Part shown: positions 25,829-33,909 of the stretch, one piece after another
Position numbering within the stretch: position 1 is the stretch's first letter
Layout: each line of letters opens with the position of its first letter
Assembly (NCBI RefSeq): GCF_024518675.1
Contig: NZ_JANIGL010000003.1
Span: forward strand, 248,001-312,000
Direction of reading: 5' to 3'
Origin: Pseudoalteromonas shioyasakiensis
GTDB taxonomy: Bacteria > Pseudomonadota > Gammaproteobacteria > Enterobacterales > Alteromonadaceae
DNA length: 64,000 nucleotides
Notes under the pieces: model-generated
The model's database searches: none
What the model was told of the DNA's origin: nothing
What the model saw: the letters and a program-made list of their open reading frames with translations, nothing else
Position numbers and translations under genes: made by a program

Positions 25829-26983
25829 ATGGAAAATGCTGTATATATAAATAACTTACACGCTGTCTTACCCAATAGTCCTGTAAGCAATAAAGAAATG
25901 GAAGTCGTTTTAGGTGAGGTTGGCGGACAACGCTCCCGCGCAAAACCCGTTATATTACGAAGCAACCAGATAAAAACCAGATACTACGCCATTGACCCAG
26001 AAACTGGTGAATACAACTACACCAATGCGTCATTGGCTGCGGATGCAGTGCGTGGTTTGTTTAATCAGCAAGGCACACAACTTGAACACCTAGATTGCTT
26101 AGTCGCGAGTACTTCAATGGCCGATCAAATTATGCCTAATCACGGTGTGATGGTTCATGGCGAGCTTAAAAATCCGAGCCTTGAGGTGGTCTCAACCGCC
26201 GGTATTTGTTTATGCGGGATCACCGCACTTAAATACGCATACTTAAATGTAAAAGCAGGCGAAAGCCAGCACAGCGCGGTGGTTGCCAGTGAGCTTGCTT
26301 CAAATGTCATGCATTCGCGTAATTTTAATGCTGAGAGCGAACATAAAGTTGCAATGCTAAACCAAAAGCCTGAAATCGCCTTTGAAAAAGATTTTTTACG
26401 TTGGATGCTTTCAGACGGTGCCGGTGCTGCATTATTAAGTAACAAAGCCAACGACCACGGCTTGTCTTTGCGTATCGACTGGATTGATGTCACTTCGTAT
26501 GCTGATCAACTCGAAGCCTGTATGTATGCCGGTGCAGAAAAAATTAACGGTGAGCTAAAAAGCTGGACACGTTTTGATTCACAAGAGCGCGAGCAGCACT
26601 CTATTTTATCAGTAAAACAAGACGTAAAACTGTTAAATGAAAATATTGTAAAATACACCGTAGAAGATGCGCTGAGCAAGATAGTTCAAAAGCGAGGCAT
26701 TAAAGCCTGTGATTACGACTTTTTCCTGCCGCATTATTCTTCGGGTTACTTTCGTGAGCGATTATTCGATGGCCTTTGTAATATAGACTTCCAAATCCCG
26801 TACGATAAATGGTTCACAAATTTAACGCAAAAAGGCAATACTGGCTCTGCGTCTATCTTTATTATGCTTGATGAACTGTTTAAATCAGGTCAATTAACTG
26901 ATGGACAAACACTATTATGTTATGTGCCTGAAAGCGGGCGTTTTTCTAGTGCTTTTATGCAGTTAACCGTGATTAACAAATAA
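25829..26983 (+). CDS. darB: Ketosynthase III-type dialkylresorcinol synthase DarB
   Basis: This 384-aa FabH-like protein has a catalytic Cys in AGICLCG (Cys129, or Cys127), His in FLPHYSSGYF and Asn in QKGNTGSAS, the KASIII triad. DarB is known to join two beta-keto acyl or unsaturated acyl thioesters and cyclise them into a 2,5-dialkylcyclohexane-1,3-dione. Adjacent darA and the APE genes support that role over fatty acid initiation. The start is ATG 25829, 9 bp after darA. Confidence 0.85.
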   Translation: MENAVYINNLHAVLPNSPVSNKEMEVVLGEVGGQRSRAKPVILRSNQIKTRYYAIDPETGEYNYTNASLAADAVRGLFNQQGTQLEHLDCLVASTSMADQIMPNHGVMVHGELKNPSLEVVSTAGICLCGITALKYAYLNVKAGESQHSAVVASELASNVMHSRNFNAESEHKVAMLNQKPEIAFEKDFLRWMLSDGAGAALLSNKANDHGLSLRIDWIDVTSYADQLEACMYAGAEKINGELKSWTRFDSQEREQHSILSVKQDVKLLNENIVKYTVEDALSKIVQKRGIKACDYDFFLPHYSSGYFRERLFDGLCNIDFQIPYDKWFTNLTQKGNTGSASIFIMLDELFKSGQLTDGQTLLCYVPESGRFSSAFMQLTVINK

Positions 26984-26995
26984 TGTGAGTCGCCT

Positions 26996-27397
26996 GTGAA
27001 AAAACATGATGTGCCCCAAGACAACAGCAAAACCTATCAAGGTCAAAACAAACTTGTTTACGCCGTGGATGAGAGCGGCCATTATGAAGGCGTAAAATCA
27101 TCGGGTTGGGAAGTGGAAAGTTTTGCCACCCAACTGGCTGTTGACGATTTAAACGAGCAAACCAACGAAGCCCTAGCACAAGCGCAACGTGGTGAAGTGT
27201 CGCCATTAGCTTATCATATGTTAGCTAGGCGCTTCGATATTCCCACACTCGCTGGCGCCAGCGGTTTTTTTCAATGGCAAATTAAACGTCATTTACGCCC
27301 TGCGGTGTTTGCAAAATTGTCTGATAAAAAACTTAATCGCTACTGCGACACCTTAAAAATTAGCCGCGAAGCATTGCTGACTTTGCCCTCACAATAG
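26996..27397 (+). CDS. Conserved hypothetical protein between darB and the BtrH-like gene
   Basis: This 133-aa soluble, charged protein starts at GTG 26996, 12 bp after darB, with only a weak ribosome site. No signal peptide or membrane segment is present. The middle (EALAQAQRGEVSPLAYHMLARRFDIPTLAGASGFFQW) and the C-terminal half are helical, ending in LKISREALLTLPSQ, which resembles a small DNA-binding-like or adaptor helix bundle. Family not recognised. Location inside the dar operon suggests a role in resorcinol or ester formation, perhaps as a partner of a neighbouring enzyme. Confidence 0.7.
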   Translation: MKKHDVPQDNSKTYQGQNKLVYAVDESGHYEGVKSSGWEVESFATQLAVDDLNEQTNEALAQAQRGEVSPLAYHMLARRFDIPTLAGASGFFQWQIKRHLRPAVFAKLSDKKLNRYCDTLKISREALLTLPSQ

Positions 27398-27405
27398 ATA
27401 CTTTC

Positions 27406-28410
27406 ATGCCTGATATTATTTTACCAATAAACCACCAGCAATCTTCGCATTGTGAAACTGGCGTAGTTGCTACGCTATTGCAGAGTAAAGGCATAAACAT
27501 GAGCGAGCCAATGGCATTTGGGCTTGCATCGGCGCTTACTTTTGCTTATTTACCTTTTGTTAAAATTAGTGGTATGCCATTGATCGCCTACCGCATGCCA
27601 CCAAAAACCATCATCAAAAAGGTATGTAAAAAGTTAAATATAGAATTAGAAAGCCGCAAGTTTTCAAGTCCAGAAGCCGGTATGCAAGCACTTGATGACG
27701 AGCTTGAAAAAGGCAATTTAGTGGGTCTGCAAAGCTCAGTTTATTGGTTACCCTACTTCCCTGAGGATATGCGCTTTCACTTTAATGCCCATAATTTGGT
27801 GGTGTATGGTAAAACCGAGCAAGGTGATTACTTGATCAGCGATCCGGTTTTTGAGAACCCAGTTACTTGCGCATACGATGATTTAAAAAATGCCCGCTTT
27901 GCCAAAGGTGCATTGGCTGCAAAAGGCTTAATGTATGTGATTCGCTCAGCGCCAAGCCAATGTGACTTAGCCCCAGTAATAAAACCTGCAATTAAAAAAA
28001 CCGCTAAGATGATGAATGGCTTAGTGCTGCCTTACTTTGGCCTGAAAGGCATTCGCCACATGGCAAAACAAATACGTATGCTTGATAAAAAGCCCGCTAA
28101 ATATGCACGGCTTTACTTAGCGCACATTGTACGGATGCAAGAAGAAATTGGCACTGGTGGTGCCGGTTTTAGATTTATGTACGCCAGCTTTTTAGAGCAA
28201 GCCAGCGAGAAAACCAATACCCCTGCATTAAAAGAATGTGCAGAGCATACAACTGACCTTGGTGACTTATGGCGTGAGTTTGCAATGTTAGCGGTAAAAT
28301 ACTGCAAAAAGCGCAGCGATATCAACCTAGACGAGATAGCAAATAAGTTAGAGCAAGTCGCAGAGCAAGAGGCAAAATTAAGTAAATTGCTATTAAACGC
28401 TATTGCCTAA
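27406..28410 (+). CDS. BtrH N-terminal/DUF4872 domain protein, candidate acyltransferase
   Basis: This 334-aa protein has an N-terminal papain-like BtrH_N domain with Cys16 in SSHCETGV, His129 in FNAHNLVVYG and Asp146 in LISDPVF, the expected Cys-His-Asp triad. The C-terminal half (about 180-334) is helical, as in DUF4872. BtrH transfers an acyl group from an ACP to an acceptor in butirosin synthesis. By analogy this protein could transfer the polyenoyl chain from an ACP to the dialkylresorcinol hydroxyl (inference). It is the last gene of the dar operon, ending before a terminator. Confidence 0.75.
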   Translation: MPDIILPINHQQSSHCETGVVATLLQSKGINMSEPMAFGLASALTFAYLPFVKISGMPLIAYRMPPKTIIKKVCKKLNIELESRKFSSPEAGMQALDDELEKGNLVGLQSSVYWLPYFPEDMRFHFNAHNLVVYGKTEQGDYLISDPVFENPVTCAYDDLKNARFAKGALAAKGLMYVIRSAPSQCDLAPVIKPAIKKTAKMMNGLVLPYFGLKGIRHMAKQIRMLDKKPAKYARLYLAHIVRMQEEIGTGGAGFRFMYASFLEQASEKTNTPALKECAEHTTDLGDLWREFAMLAVKYCKKRSDINLDEIANKLEQVAEQEAKLSKLLLNAIA

Positions 28411-28443
28411 AAGCCTATAAGAAAAATCATTATCTTAAAAACG

Positions 28444-28471
28444 AAAAAAGTCACTCTAAAGTGACTTTTTT
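28444..28471. terminator. Bidirectional rho-independent terminator
   Basis: The stem AAAAAAGTCACT/AGTGACTTTTTT has a 4-nt loop. It ends the dar operon on the plus strand and the dapA-like gene on the minus strand. Confidence 0.85.
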
Positions 28472-28490
28472 CATGCTTAGCGTTCGTGCG

Positions 28491-29405
28491 TTAGCCAATT
28501 ACTAAATCGTCTTGCACCAATGGTTTTGCCGTATTACCAACAAAATCGTCAGTTGATAAAGCATTGATCAACTCAACACCTTGTATTTGCTGCTCATTGC
28601 TAAGGGGAACATACGGTAAACGGAATACCGGATTAACCGCACCTGTCATCATCAAGGCTGTATTAATCGCAATTGGATTCGGTTCACAAAACAACCAGTT
28701 CATTAAAGGTTGTAATGAACTGTTCAGCTCATCATTTTTAGTATCCATTAACTGGCGGAATAAGCCCGGTATCAGGTTAGACGTCACCGAGATCACTCCG
28801 TGTGCTTTATATTTGTGGCGCGCATCATGGGCTTCGTCATCATTGCCTGACCAACAAGCAATCCCTTGTTGTTCATAATGATCAATTCGCTCATTACCGC
28901 CACATTCTTTAACACCAATAAAATGCTCATGTTGCGCCAAAGGCTCAATAATATCTGGGGTTAAATCTTGCCCAGTGCGTCCCGCTACGTTGTAAATAAA
29001 CGCCGGACCAATCGCCAGTACACGTTTAAAGTGTTCTTTAACTCCCGCAATCGAAGTACGGCCATAATATGGGTTAATTTGCAGTGCTGCATCCATTCCA
29101 CTGGCAAAACCATATTCTGTTGCTTTTACCGCTTCACGAGTATTGTTACTCCCGGTGTTACCAACAATAATCAGTTTATCTGAGTATTTATTAACACTGT
29201 GAGCAATCAGCATTAGGTGCTCTTCCCAGTTCATTAACTGGCCTTCACCTGTGGTACCACCAACAACAATGCCATCAACGCCTGCCGCTATTTGCTGTTC
29301 AACTAATTCATCATATGTGGCAAGGTCAATTTCACCCGTTGATAAGTAAGGGGTTTTAATTGCTGTGATAAGACTTGCTTGTTTAATTTGTTCTAGGCTG
29401 CGCAT
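28491..29405 (-). CDS. dapA: 4-hydroxy-tetrahydrodipicolinate synthase family protein (DapA-like)
   Basis: This 304-aa TIM-barrel aldolase has GGTTGEGQL, the catalytic Tyr in FIYNVAGRTGQD, Schiff-base Lys in GVKECGGN, and INPYYGR. DHDPS condenses pyruvate and aspartate semialdehyde in lysine biosynthesis. The sequence style (NPYYGRTS, VGNTGSNNTREA) recalls plant and Bacteroidetes-type DapA rather than the E. coli enzyme, so it may be an extra copy or another DapA-family aldolase. It stands alone, convergent with the dar operon. Confidence 0.82.
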   Translation of the reverse strand: MRSLEQIKQASLITAIKTPYLSTGEIDLATYDELVEQQIAAGVDGIVVGGTTGEGQLMNWEEHLMLIAHSVNKYSDKLIIVGNTGSNNTREAVKATEYGFASGMDAALQINPYYGRTSIAGVKEHFKRVLAIGPAFIYNVAGRTGQDLTPDIIEPLAQHEHFIGVKECGGNERIDHYEQQGIACWSGNDDEAHDARHKYKAHGVISVTSNLIPGLFRQLMDTKNDELNSSLQPLMNWLFCEPNPIAINTALMMTGAVNPVFRLPYVPLSNEQQIQGVELINALSTDDFVGNTAKPLVQDDLVIG

Positions 29406-29576
29406 AAAAATATATTCTTTAAAAAACTTGCCGTAGTTGTAACATAAATGAGCTTATTTTGGGAGTTCTGCAAAGCCTAATTAATAAAATAACTTGTGTT
29501 ATCTGTGTGAGTAAGCCAAAATAAAACAACTGTATATATAAACAGTGTAATTATTTTTAACTTTGAGTGCCCTTTT

Positions 29577-30230
29577 ATGCGTTTATCACGATTTTTAGCA
29601 ACCCACTTTTATCACAGCGAAGAGCTTTGCCAAGCCTTAGCGATAGACGAAGACACCCTACTTTTATGGCAAGATTCTAGCTTATTTCCTAAACCCAGTT
29701 ATTGCATTAAAAATCAGCTTAGCTGCAGCTCATACTCAGGTTTGTATGAGTGTGAAGAATATGATGACTACTATCCAAGAGGCTGTGTCAATTGGGGACA
29801 AGGATTGGCAAAACAAAAAATCACCTCATCCAGTCAGGCATTCAATTACTTTGCCCAGCAATATATGGCTGCACTTCAAAAGCTGGTACAACACGGATTT
29901 GAATTTAACGAAGAATTGTTTGGCTGTGATATTGAAGAACACCTACAACAAGTATGGCAGCAATTTTTATGCAGCAAGTACGGTGTACTCACCCAAAATG
30001 GTTTAATAGATGAAATAGCCGCGGTCGATATTGGCCGCTTAGTGGTTGATGACATCACCGAGCTGCGCACTAAGCCAAGCCTCAATCAAGACGAGCGCAC
30101 ACGACTACACCCCGCCATGAAGTTACTTAATCGTGCTCTGAGCCACGGCGCAGATCACGAAAAACAACATACACTTCGCACTCGTTATATTGATGCTCTG
30201 GTGCTTAAGTATGATTTGTCGGTTAAATAA
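29577..30230 (+). CDS. DUF6058-like protein, unknown function
   Basis: This 217-aa soluble protein has the N-terminal FLATHFYHSEELCQALAIDEDTLL, a Cys-rich patch (SYCIKNQLSCSSYSGLYECEE then RGCVNWG) and a helical C-terminal region with ELRTKPSLNQDERTRLHPAMKLL. It resembles proteins annotated as the DUF6058 natural-product-biosynthesis family, though I am unsure of the assignment. It stands alone between the dapA-like gene and a hairpin. The Cys residues could bind metal. Confidence 0.55.
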   Translation: MRLSRFLATHFYHSEELCQALAIDEDTLLLWQDSSLFPKPSYCIKNQLSCSSYSGLYECEEYDDYYPRGCVNWGQGLAKQKITSSSQAFNYFAQQYMAALQKLVQHGFEFNEELFGCDIEEHLQQVWQQFLCSKYGVLTQNGLIDEIAAVDIGRLVVDDITELRTKPSLNQDERTRLHPAMKLLNRALSHGADHEKQHTLRTRYIDALVLKYDLSVK

Positions 30231-30272
30231 CCTGAACTCTGGATAATAAATCTCTTAACCAGAGCTCAGGTT
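30229..30272. other. Long imperfect inverted repeat after 217-aa gene
   Basis: AACCTGAACTCTGG and CCAGAGCTCAGGTT pair with one mismatch around a 16-nt loop, right at the stop codon of the 29577 gene. There is no T run, so it is a hairpin or weak terminator rather than a classic terminator. Confidence 0.5.
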
Positions 30273-30339
30273 AAATAGCTCTAAGCATTTTCTTAACCAT
30301 AAAAAGTGAAATGCAACTAGACACATAAATCCTGAGCAA

Positions 30340-31296
30340 TTAGAGCGACCAATTAAATGCCACGGCCTGCTCAGAAACGGCCCATAACTTAGTTAATGCG
30401 TCGTCATCTAAAACAAATGATTCAAGTTTGCATTCATCCACAGGGCCACTAAAATTCATCATTCCAGTAGGGCCATAATATGCTCGCTGCTTTAAATTTT
30501 CTTCAGTGGCACACATTACTTCTGGATAAGCCCCTTTTTCCGCGCTCTGCGCTAGGCCTAACTTCACCATAATTGACCAAGATAAACGTGTAGCTATATT
30601 TGCGCTTGACCTGATCAAGGATGTTTTTGATGCACCTGGATGGCACACATAGACTTTTACGGGTTTCTTGCTAACCGCGATTTTCTTCTGTAATTCATAA
30701 GCAAACATCATTTGCGCTAATTTACTTTGACTGTAAACTTTATTTGGATGGTAATTATTGTCCCAGTTTAAATCGTTGAATTGGATGGCCCTTAGGCCAA
30801 TTTTATGACCCTCACTTGACACCACAACTATACGTCCTTGTGACTGCTCAATTCTGTCAAATAACAGTCCACAAAGTAAAAAGTGGCCGTAGTGGTTAAC
30901 ACCAAGCTGACTCTCAAAACCATCTACAGTGAGCTGTTGTTTTGCAATTTGTGCTATGGCGCCATTACATATTAACGCATCAATATGCGGTACAAGTGAT
31001 AAAATTTGTGCCGCGCCATGGCGTACTGAACTAAGAACAGCCAAATCCATCACAATATAACTGACTTGGGCTGTATCACCGAATTCACTTTTTAATTGGC
31101 CAATAGCGATATCAGATTTACTGGTGTTGCGATTTAACATCACCACCCTTGCCCCTTTTGCTAGTAATAAACGCGACGCTTGAAACCCAGTACCAGAGTT
31201 AGCACCAGTAATAACATAGGTTTTTCCCTTGAGTGAATCAATTTGCTTAGGAGTCCAGCCTGTTGCACCAAATTGCCCTGTATTAGCCATAATCAT
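30340..31296 (-). CDS. Short-chain dehydrogenase/reductase (retinol dehydrogenase-like)
   Basis: This 318-aa SDR has TGANSGTG at the Rossmann start, NGAIA, SSEGH and the catalytic YSQSKLAQ. The length and WTPKQ...LKGK N-terminus are those of the WWOX/retinol-dehydrogenase-like SDR group. Substrate unknown. It is divergent from an AraC-type regulator with a 160-bp shared gap, suggesting control by that regulator. The start may be ATG 31296 or ATG 31290. Confidence 0.82.
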   Translation of the reverse strand: MIMANTGQFGATGWTPKQIDSLKGKTYVITGANSGTGFQASRLLLAKGARVVMLNRNTSKSDIAIGQLKSEFGDTAQVSYIVMDLAVLSSVRHGAAQILSLVPHIDALICNGAIAQIAKQQLTVDGFESQLGVNHYGHFLLCGLLFDRIEQSQGRIVVVSSEGHKIGLRAIQFNDLNWDNNYHPNKVYSQSKLAQMMFAYELQKKIAVSKKPVKVYVCHPGASKTSLIRSSANIATRLSWSIMVKLGLAQSAEKGAYPEVMCATEENLKQRAYYGPTGMMNFSGPVDECKLESFVLDDDALTKLWAVSEQAVAFNWSL

Positions 31297-31459
31297 TTTT
31301 CCATTTTTCGTTCAAGTTCTAATATGAATACATATTAGTCTCGGAATCAGCAATTAAATAGGCGTATTACGCTTTAAAACCTGCCTATTAATATCACACA
31401 ATTGAGCTTCGTTCAGTTTGCTGTTACTTTAGCAACTTACTAATTGAGTGGATTTCCCT

Positions 31460-32332
31460 ATGAGTAAACAATTAATTGAGCGTTTAATAAACGCAAAAAC
31501 TAATCAAAGTGGCATGATAGAAAGTGGCATTAAAGGAATCCAATTATTTAGAATCACCGACTCAATTCGCTGTGCCCCTGCTGTTTATGAGCCTTCTGTT
31601 ACGGCAATCCTAAACGGGAATAAAGAAGCAATTTGTGATGGTAAAAAACACCTATACGATCACCAGCGTTACATCTGTTGTACTATGTCCATGCCCATAG
31701 AAGCAGGTACTCCAACGTCTTCTAAAGATAACCCACTGTTAGGTGTGTACATCACATTAGACACCAAGTTGATGACTGAATTGGTACTAGAACTACAAAG
31801 TACACTTGGCACAATGCATATGCCCAAACAACAGCCCAGCCAAGGGCTATCGAGTGCACAATGGGATAATAAATTTACAGATGCGTTATATCGATTGTTA
31901 CTGTTAGTAGACAGTCCAACAGACTTAGCAATACTAAGTAAAAGCCGGTTACGTGAACTGTATTATGCTATTTTACAGGGTCAATCTGGTGCGTCATTTA
32001 AGCGTGCTTTTGGTGTGGGGAACGAAGTTGCTCGCTCAATTGAGTATTTATCTGCCCACCTTAGTGAGGCAATTACTATCGAAGATATGGCTGAATATTC
32101 TGGTATGAGCAGAGCGGTATTTCATCGTAAGTTTAAACAAGCAACTAATATGTCGCCAATACAATTTGTTAAAGCCATGCGGTTAAATAATGCTGCCATG
32201 AAAATCGCTCAAGGTACTCATGTTAATGTGGCCGCAATGGACGTAGGTTATGTCAGTTCATCTCAATTTAGCCGAGAGTTTAAAAGAATGTACGGTACTT
32301 CACCTAAACAATGGGGTAAATCTACGCAATAA
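31460..32332 (+). CDS. AraC family transcriptional regulator
   Basis: About 290 residues contain an N-terminal AraC_N-type cupin domain (FRITDSIRCAPAVYEPSVTAIL) and a C-terminal double HTH (ITIEDMAEYSGMSRAVFHRKFK and DVGYVSSSQFSREFKRMYG). Probably regulates the divergent SDR gene. ATG 31460 is preferred, with GAGTGGA upstream; GTG 31448 is an in-frame alternative. A bidirectional terminator follows the gene. Confidence 0.85.
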   Translation: MSKQLIERLINAKTNQSGMIESGIKGIQLFRITDSIRCAPAVYEPSVTAILNGNKEAICDGKKHLYDHQRYICCTMSMPIEAGTPTSSKDNPLLGVYITLDTKLMTELVLELQSTLGTMHMPKQQPSQGLSSAQWDNKFTDALYRLLLLVDSPTDLAILSKSRLRELYYAILQGQSGASFKRAFGVGNEVARSIEYLSAHLSEAITIEDMAEYSGMSRAVFHRKFKQATNMSPIQFVKAMRLNNAAMKIAQGTHVNVAAMDVGYVSSSQFSREFKRMYGTSPKQWGKSTQ

Positions 32333-32397
32333 ATAACCTGAGTATGAGACTAAAGCTTTGTGTATTAGGGTCGCTTTTATAACATAACGTAGAAACT

Positions 32398-32423
32398 AAA
32401 AAGCCTCACGATTGAGGCTTTTG
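32398..32423. terminator. Bidirectional rho-independent terminator
   Basis: AAAAGCCTCA-cgat-TGAGGCTTTT lies between the convergent AraC gene and the small lipoprotein gene, with T-rich flanks both ways. Confidence 0.8.
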
Positions 32424-32427
32424 ACTG

Positions 32428-32670
32428 TTAACGACGTCGTGGTTGTGGACGTGGCTGAGGCCGTGGTCTTGAATGTACAGGGGGTCTCACCACGGTAACA
32501 TTATTATAATGAGGATAACCTGCACCATAATACATTGGGTATCCATAGCCTGCGCCATAACCAACACCATAACTCACTGAGCCACTGACTTGGGTGTTTT
32601 CACAACCTGCAAGGTTAGCAGTAAGTAAAACGGTACTTACGCAGATCAACGCAATTTTTAAACGTTTCAT
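32428..32670 (-). CDS. Small Gly/Tyr- and Arg/Pro-rich lipoprotein
   Basis: This 80-aa protein has a lipoprotein signal (lipobox LAGC before ENTQ), followed by a Gly-Tyr-rich stretch (SYGVGYGAGYGYPMYYGAGY) and a C-terminal run of Arg-Pro dipeptides (SRPRPQPRPQPRRR). Low complexity, probably envelope-associated; unknown role. It starts where the VOC gene ends, one base overlapping, so both are likely one operon. Confidence 0.65.
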   Translation of the reverse strand: MKRLKIALICVSTVLLTANLAGCENTQVSGSVSYGVGYGAGYGYPMYYGAGYPHYNNVTVVRPPVHSRPRPQPRPQPRRR

Positions 32671-33518
32671 TAGTTAGCTTCCTGTTCTGCAAGACCTAAA
32701 ATAGCGCCATTGGGATCGGCAATAATGGCTAATTGAGCGTCTTCACCTTGATGCAATAAGGTAGCACCATTGGCTATCGCCTGCTGTAAAACAGCCGCTA
32801 GATTGGCTACTTCTACAAAATTTATCCATTTATCTCGCTGTTCAGCCGAAGCAGGTAACTTTACAATACTCGCTCTGAGTTCTTGCTCTTTTATTAAGTA
32901 ATAGCTCTGTGAATTAGCTGCAATTTGCTCCGTGCTATAACCAAAGTGTTGATAAAACTCAGCCGCTTTTTCTGGGTTTACACTAAATAATTGCGCCCAG
33001 TCCCACTTTTTTGCAATCGCTTGATGAGCTGTGCTGCTTTCACCTAAATCTAAAAAAGCAATAATCGCGCCCTGTGGATCGGCAATAACAGCGCGTTTAC
33101 CATACAGTGCAAAGTCATGTGGTGGAAATACAATGGTTGCATTATGTGCAACGGCATTATCAACACTTGTTTGTACATTACTGGTTGCAACACTGCCAAT
33201 CCACAATGATTTATTGGTTTGATTTCGCTCTGCTGGACGCTTGATCACACCCGCTATAGGTTGCTCACCGTCATACATTAAGTGGTATTGTCTATTGTGT
33301 TGCTCAAAGGCTTTAACTGTCCAGCCAAATGTACGGGTATAAAAATCTAACGATGATTGCACATCACCAGTATAAAGATCAGCCCAAACCACTTTACCTT
33401 GAGCACTTTGCTCGATTGCAGTCTGTGTTGTCGTTGCGCTTTCGACAGCGAAACCTGAGCTACTAAACGAGAGCAAGGGTATTAAAGCTGCGATACAAAA
33501 TTTTGAAATGGGTTTCAT
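32670..33518 (-). CDS. Secreted two-domain VOC (glyoxalase-like) protein
   Basis: This 282-aa protein has a signal peptide (KFCIAALIPLLSFSSSGFAVE) and two VOC units of about 110 residues: VWADLYTGDVQSSLDFYTRTFGW and WDWAQLFSVNPEKAAEFYQHFGY, each ending in ADPQGA or ADPNGA. Glyoxalase/extradiol-type metal-binding folds; substrate unknown. Export is unusual for VOC proteins. Confidence 0.78.
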   Translation of the reverse strand: MKPISKFCIAALIPLLSFSSSGFAVESATTTQTAIEQSAQGKVVWADLYTGDVQSSLDFYTRTFGWTVKAFEQHNRQYHLMYDGEQPIAGVIKRPAERNQTNKSLWIGSVATSNVQTSVDNAVAHNATIVFPPHDFALYGKRAVIADPQGAIIAFLDLGESSTAHQAIAKKWDWAQLFSVNPEKAAEFYQHFGYSTEQIAANSQSYYLIKEQELRASIVKLPASAEQRDKWINFVEVANLAAVLQQAIANGATLLHQGEDAQLAIIADPNGAILGLAEQEAN

Positions 33519-33613
33519 AAATTAATCATCCTTTTTAAGGTGATTCTACGTTAATTCACTGGCAAGTCTATAAGTGATTGAGTTTTATTCAAATATGCAA
33601 CCCGTCATTACGG

Positions 33614-33907
33614 TTAACTTTTTATCACTTTAAATTTTCTAAAATACGCCAGTAAAATAGCCAACAATGTTACGATAAGTGTCGCCGTTGCAAAAAAATA
33701 CACTAAACCAAGCGCTGCGCCCCAGCTGTTTAATGCAATCACAATGGCAACAATAATCACGGAAAAGCCCATACACTTAAAAACTAAGCGAGCCATCTTT
33801 GTCGCACGTTGCGCTGCGCCAAATATTTCACTGTAATGGCGTGGGAGTGATAAAATCAGCAATGAAAAGCCTAGCAACTGTAATACAATTTGCACTAAAA
33901 TTAACAT
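33614..33907 (-). CDS. DUF3325 family small membrane protein
   Basis: This 97-aa protein has three predicted TM helices (LVQIVLQLLGFSLLILSL, FSVIIVAIVIALNSWG, LVYFFATATLIVTLLAILL) and the DUF3325-type SLPRHYSEIFG loop. It is the last gene of the iron-uptake operon, 2 bp after the PepSY gene. Such proteins regularly occur with PepSY and DUF3649 genes near siderophore receptors; presumed helper in inner-membrane iron release. Confidence 0.75.
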   Translation of the reverse strand: MLILVQIVLQLLGFSLLILSLPRHYSEIFGAAQRATKMARLVFKCMGFSVIIVAIVIALNSWGAALGLVYFFATATLIVTLLAILLAYFRKFKVIKS

Positions 33908-33909
33908 CC

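Noticed and set aside
25829-26983. Housekeeping FabH
   Set aside because: The active-site context (GICLCG) and the darA neighbour differ from FabH, and the gene is not in a fab cluster.
32428-32670. Repeat element in the Gly-Tyr/Arg-Pro coding stretch
   Set aside because: The repetition is at the amino acid level within a lipoprotein gene and no DNA repeat recurs elsewhere in the window.
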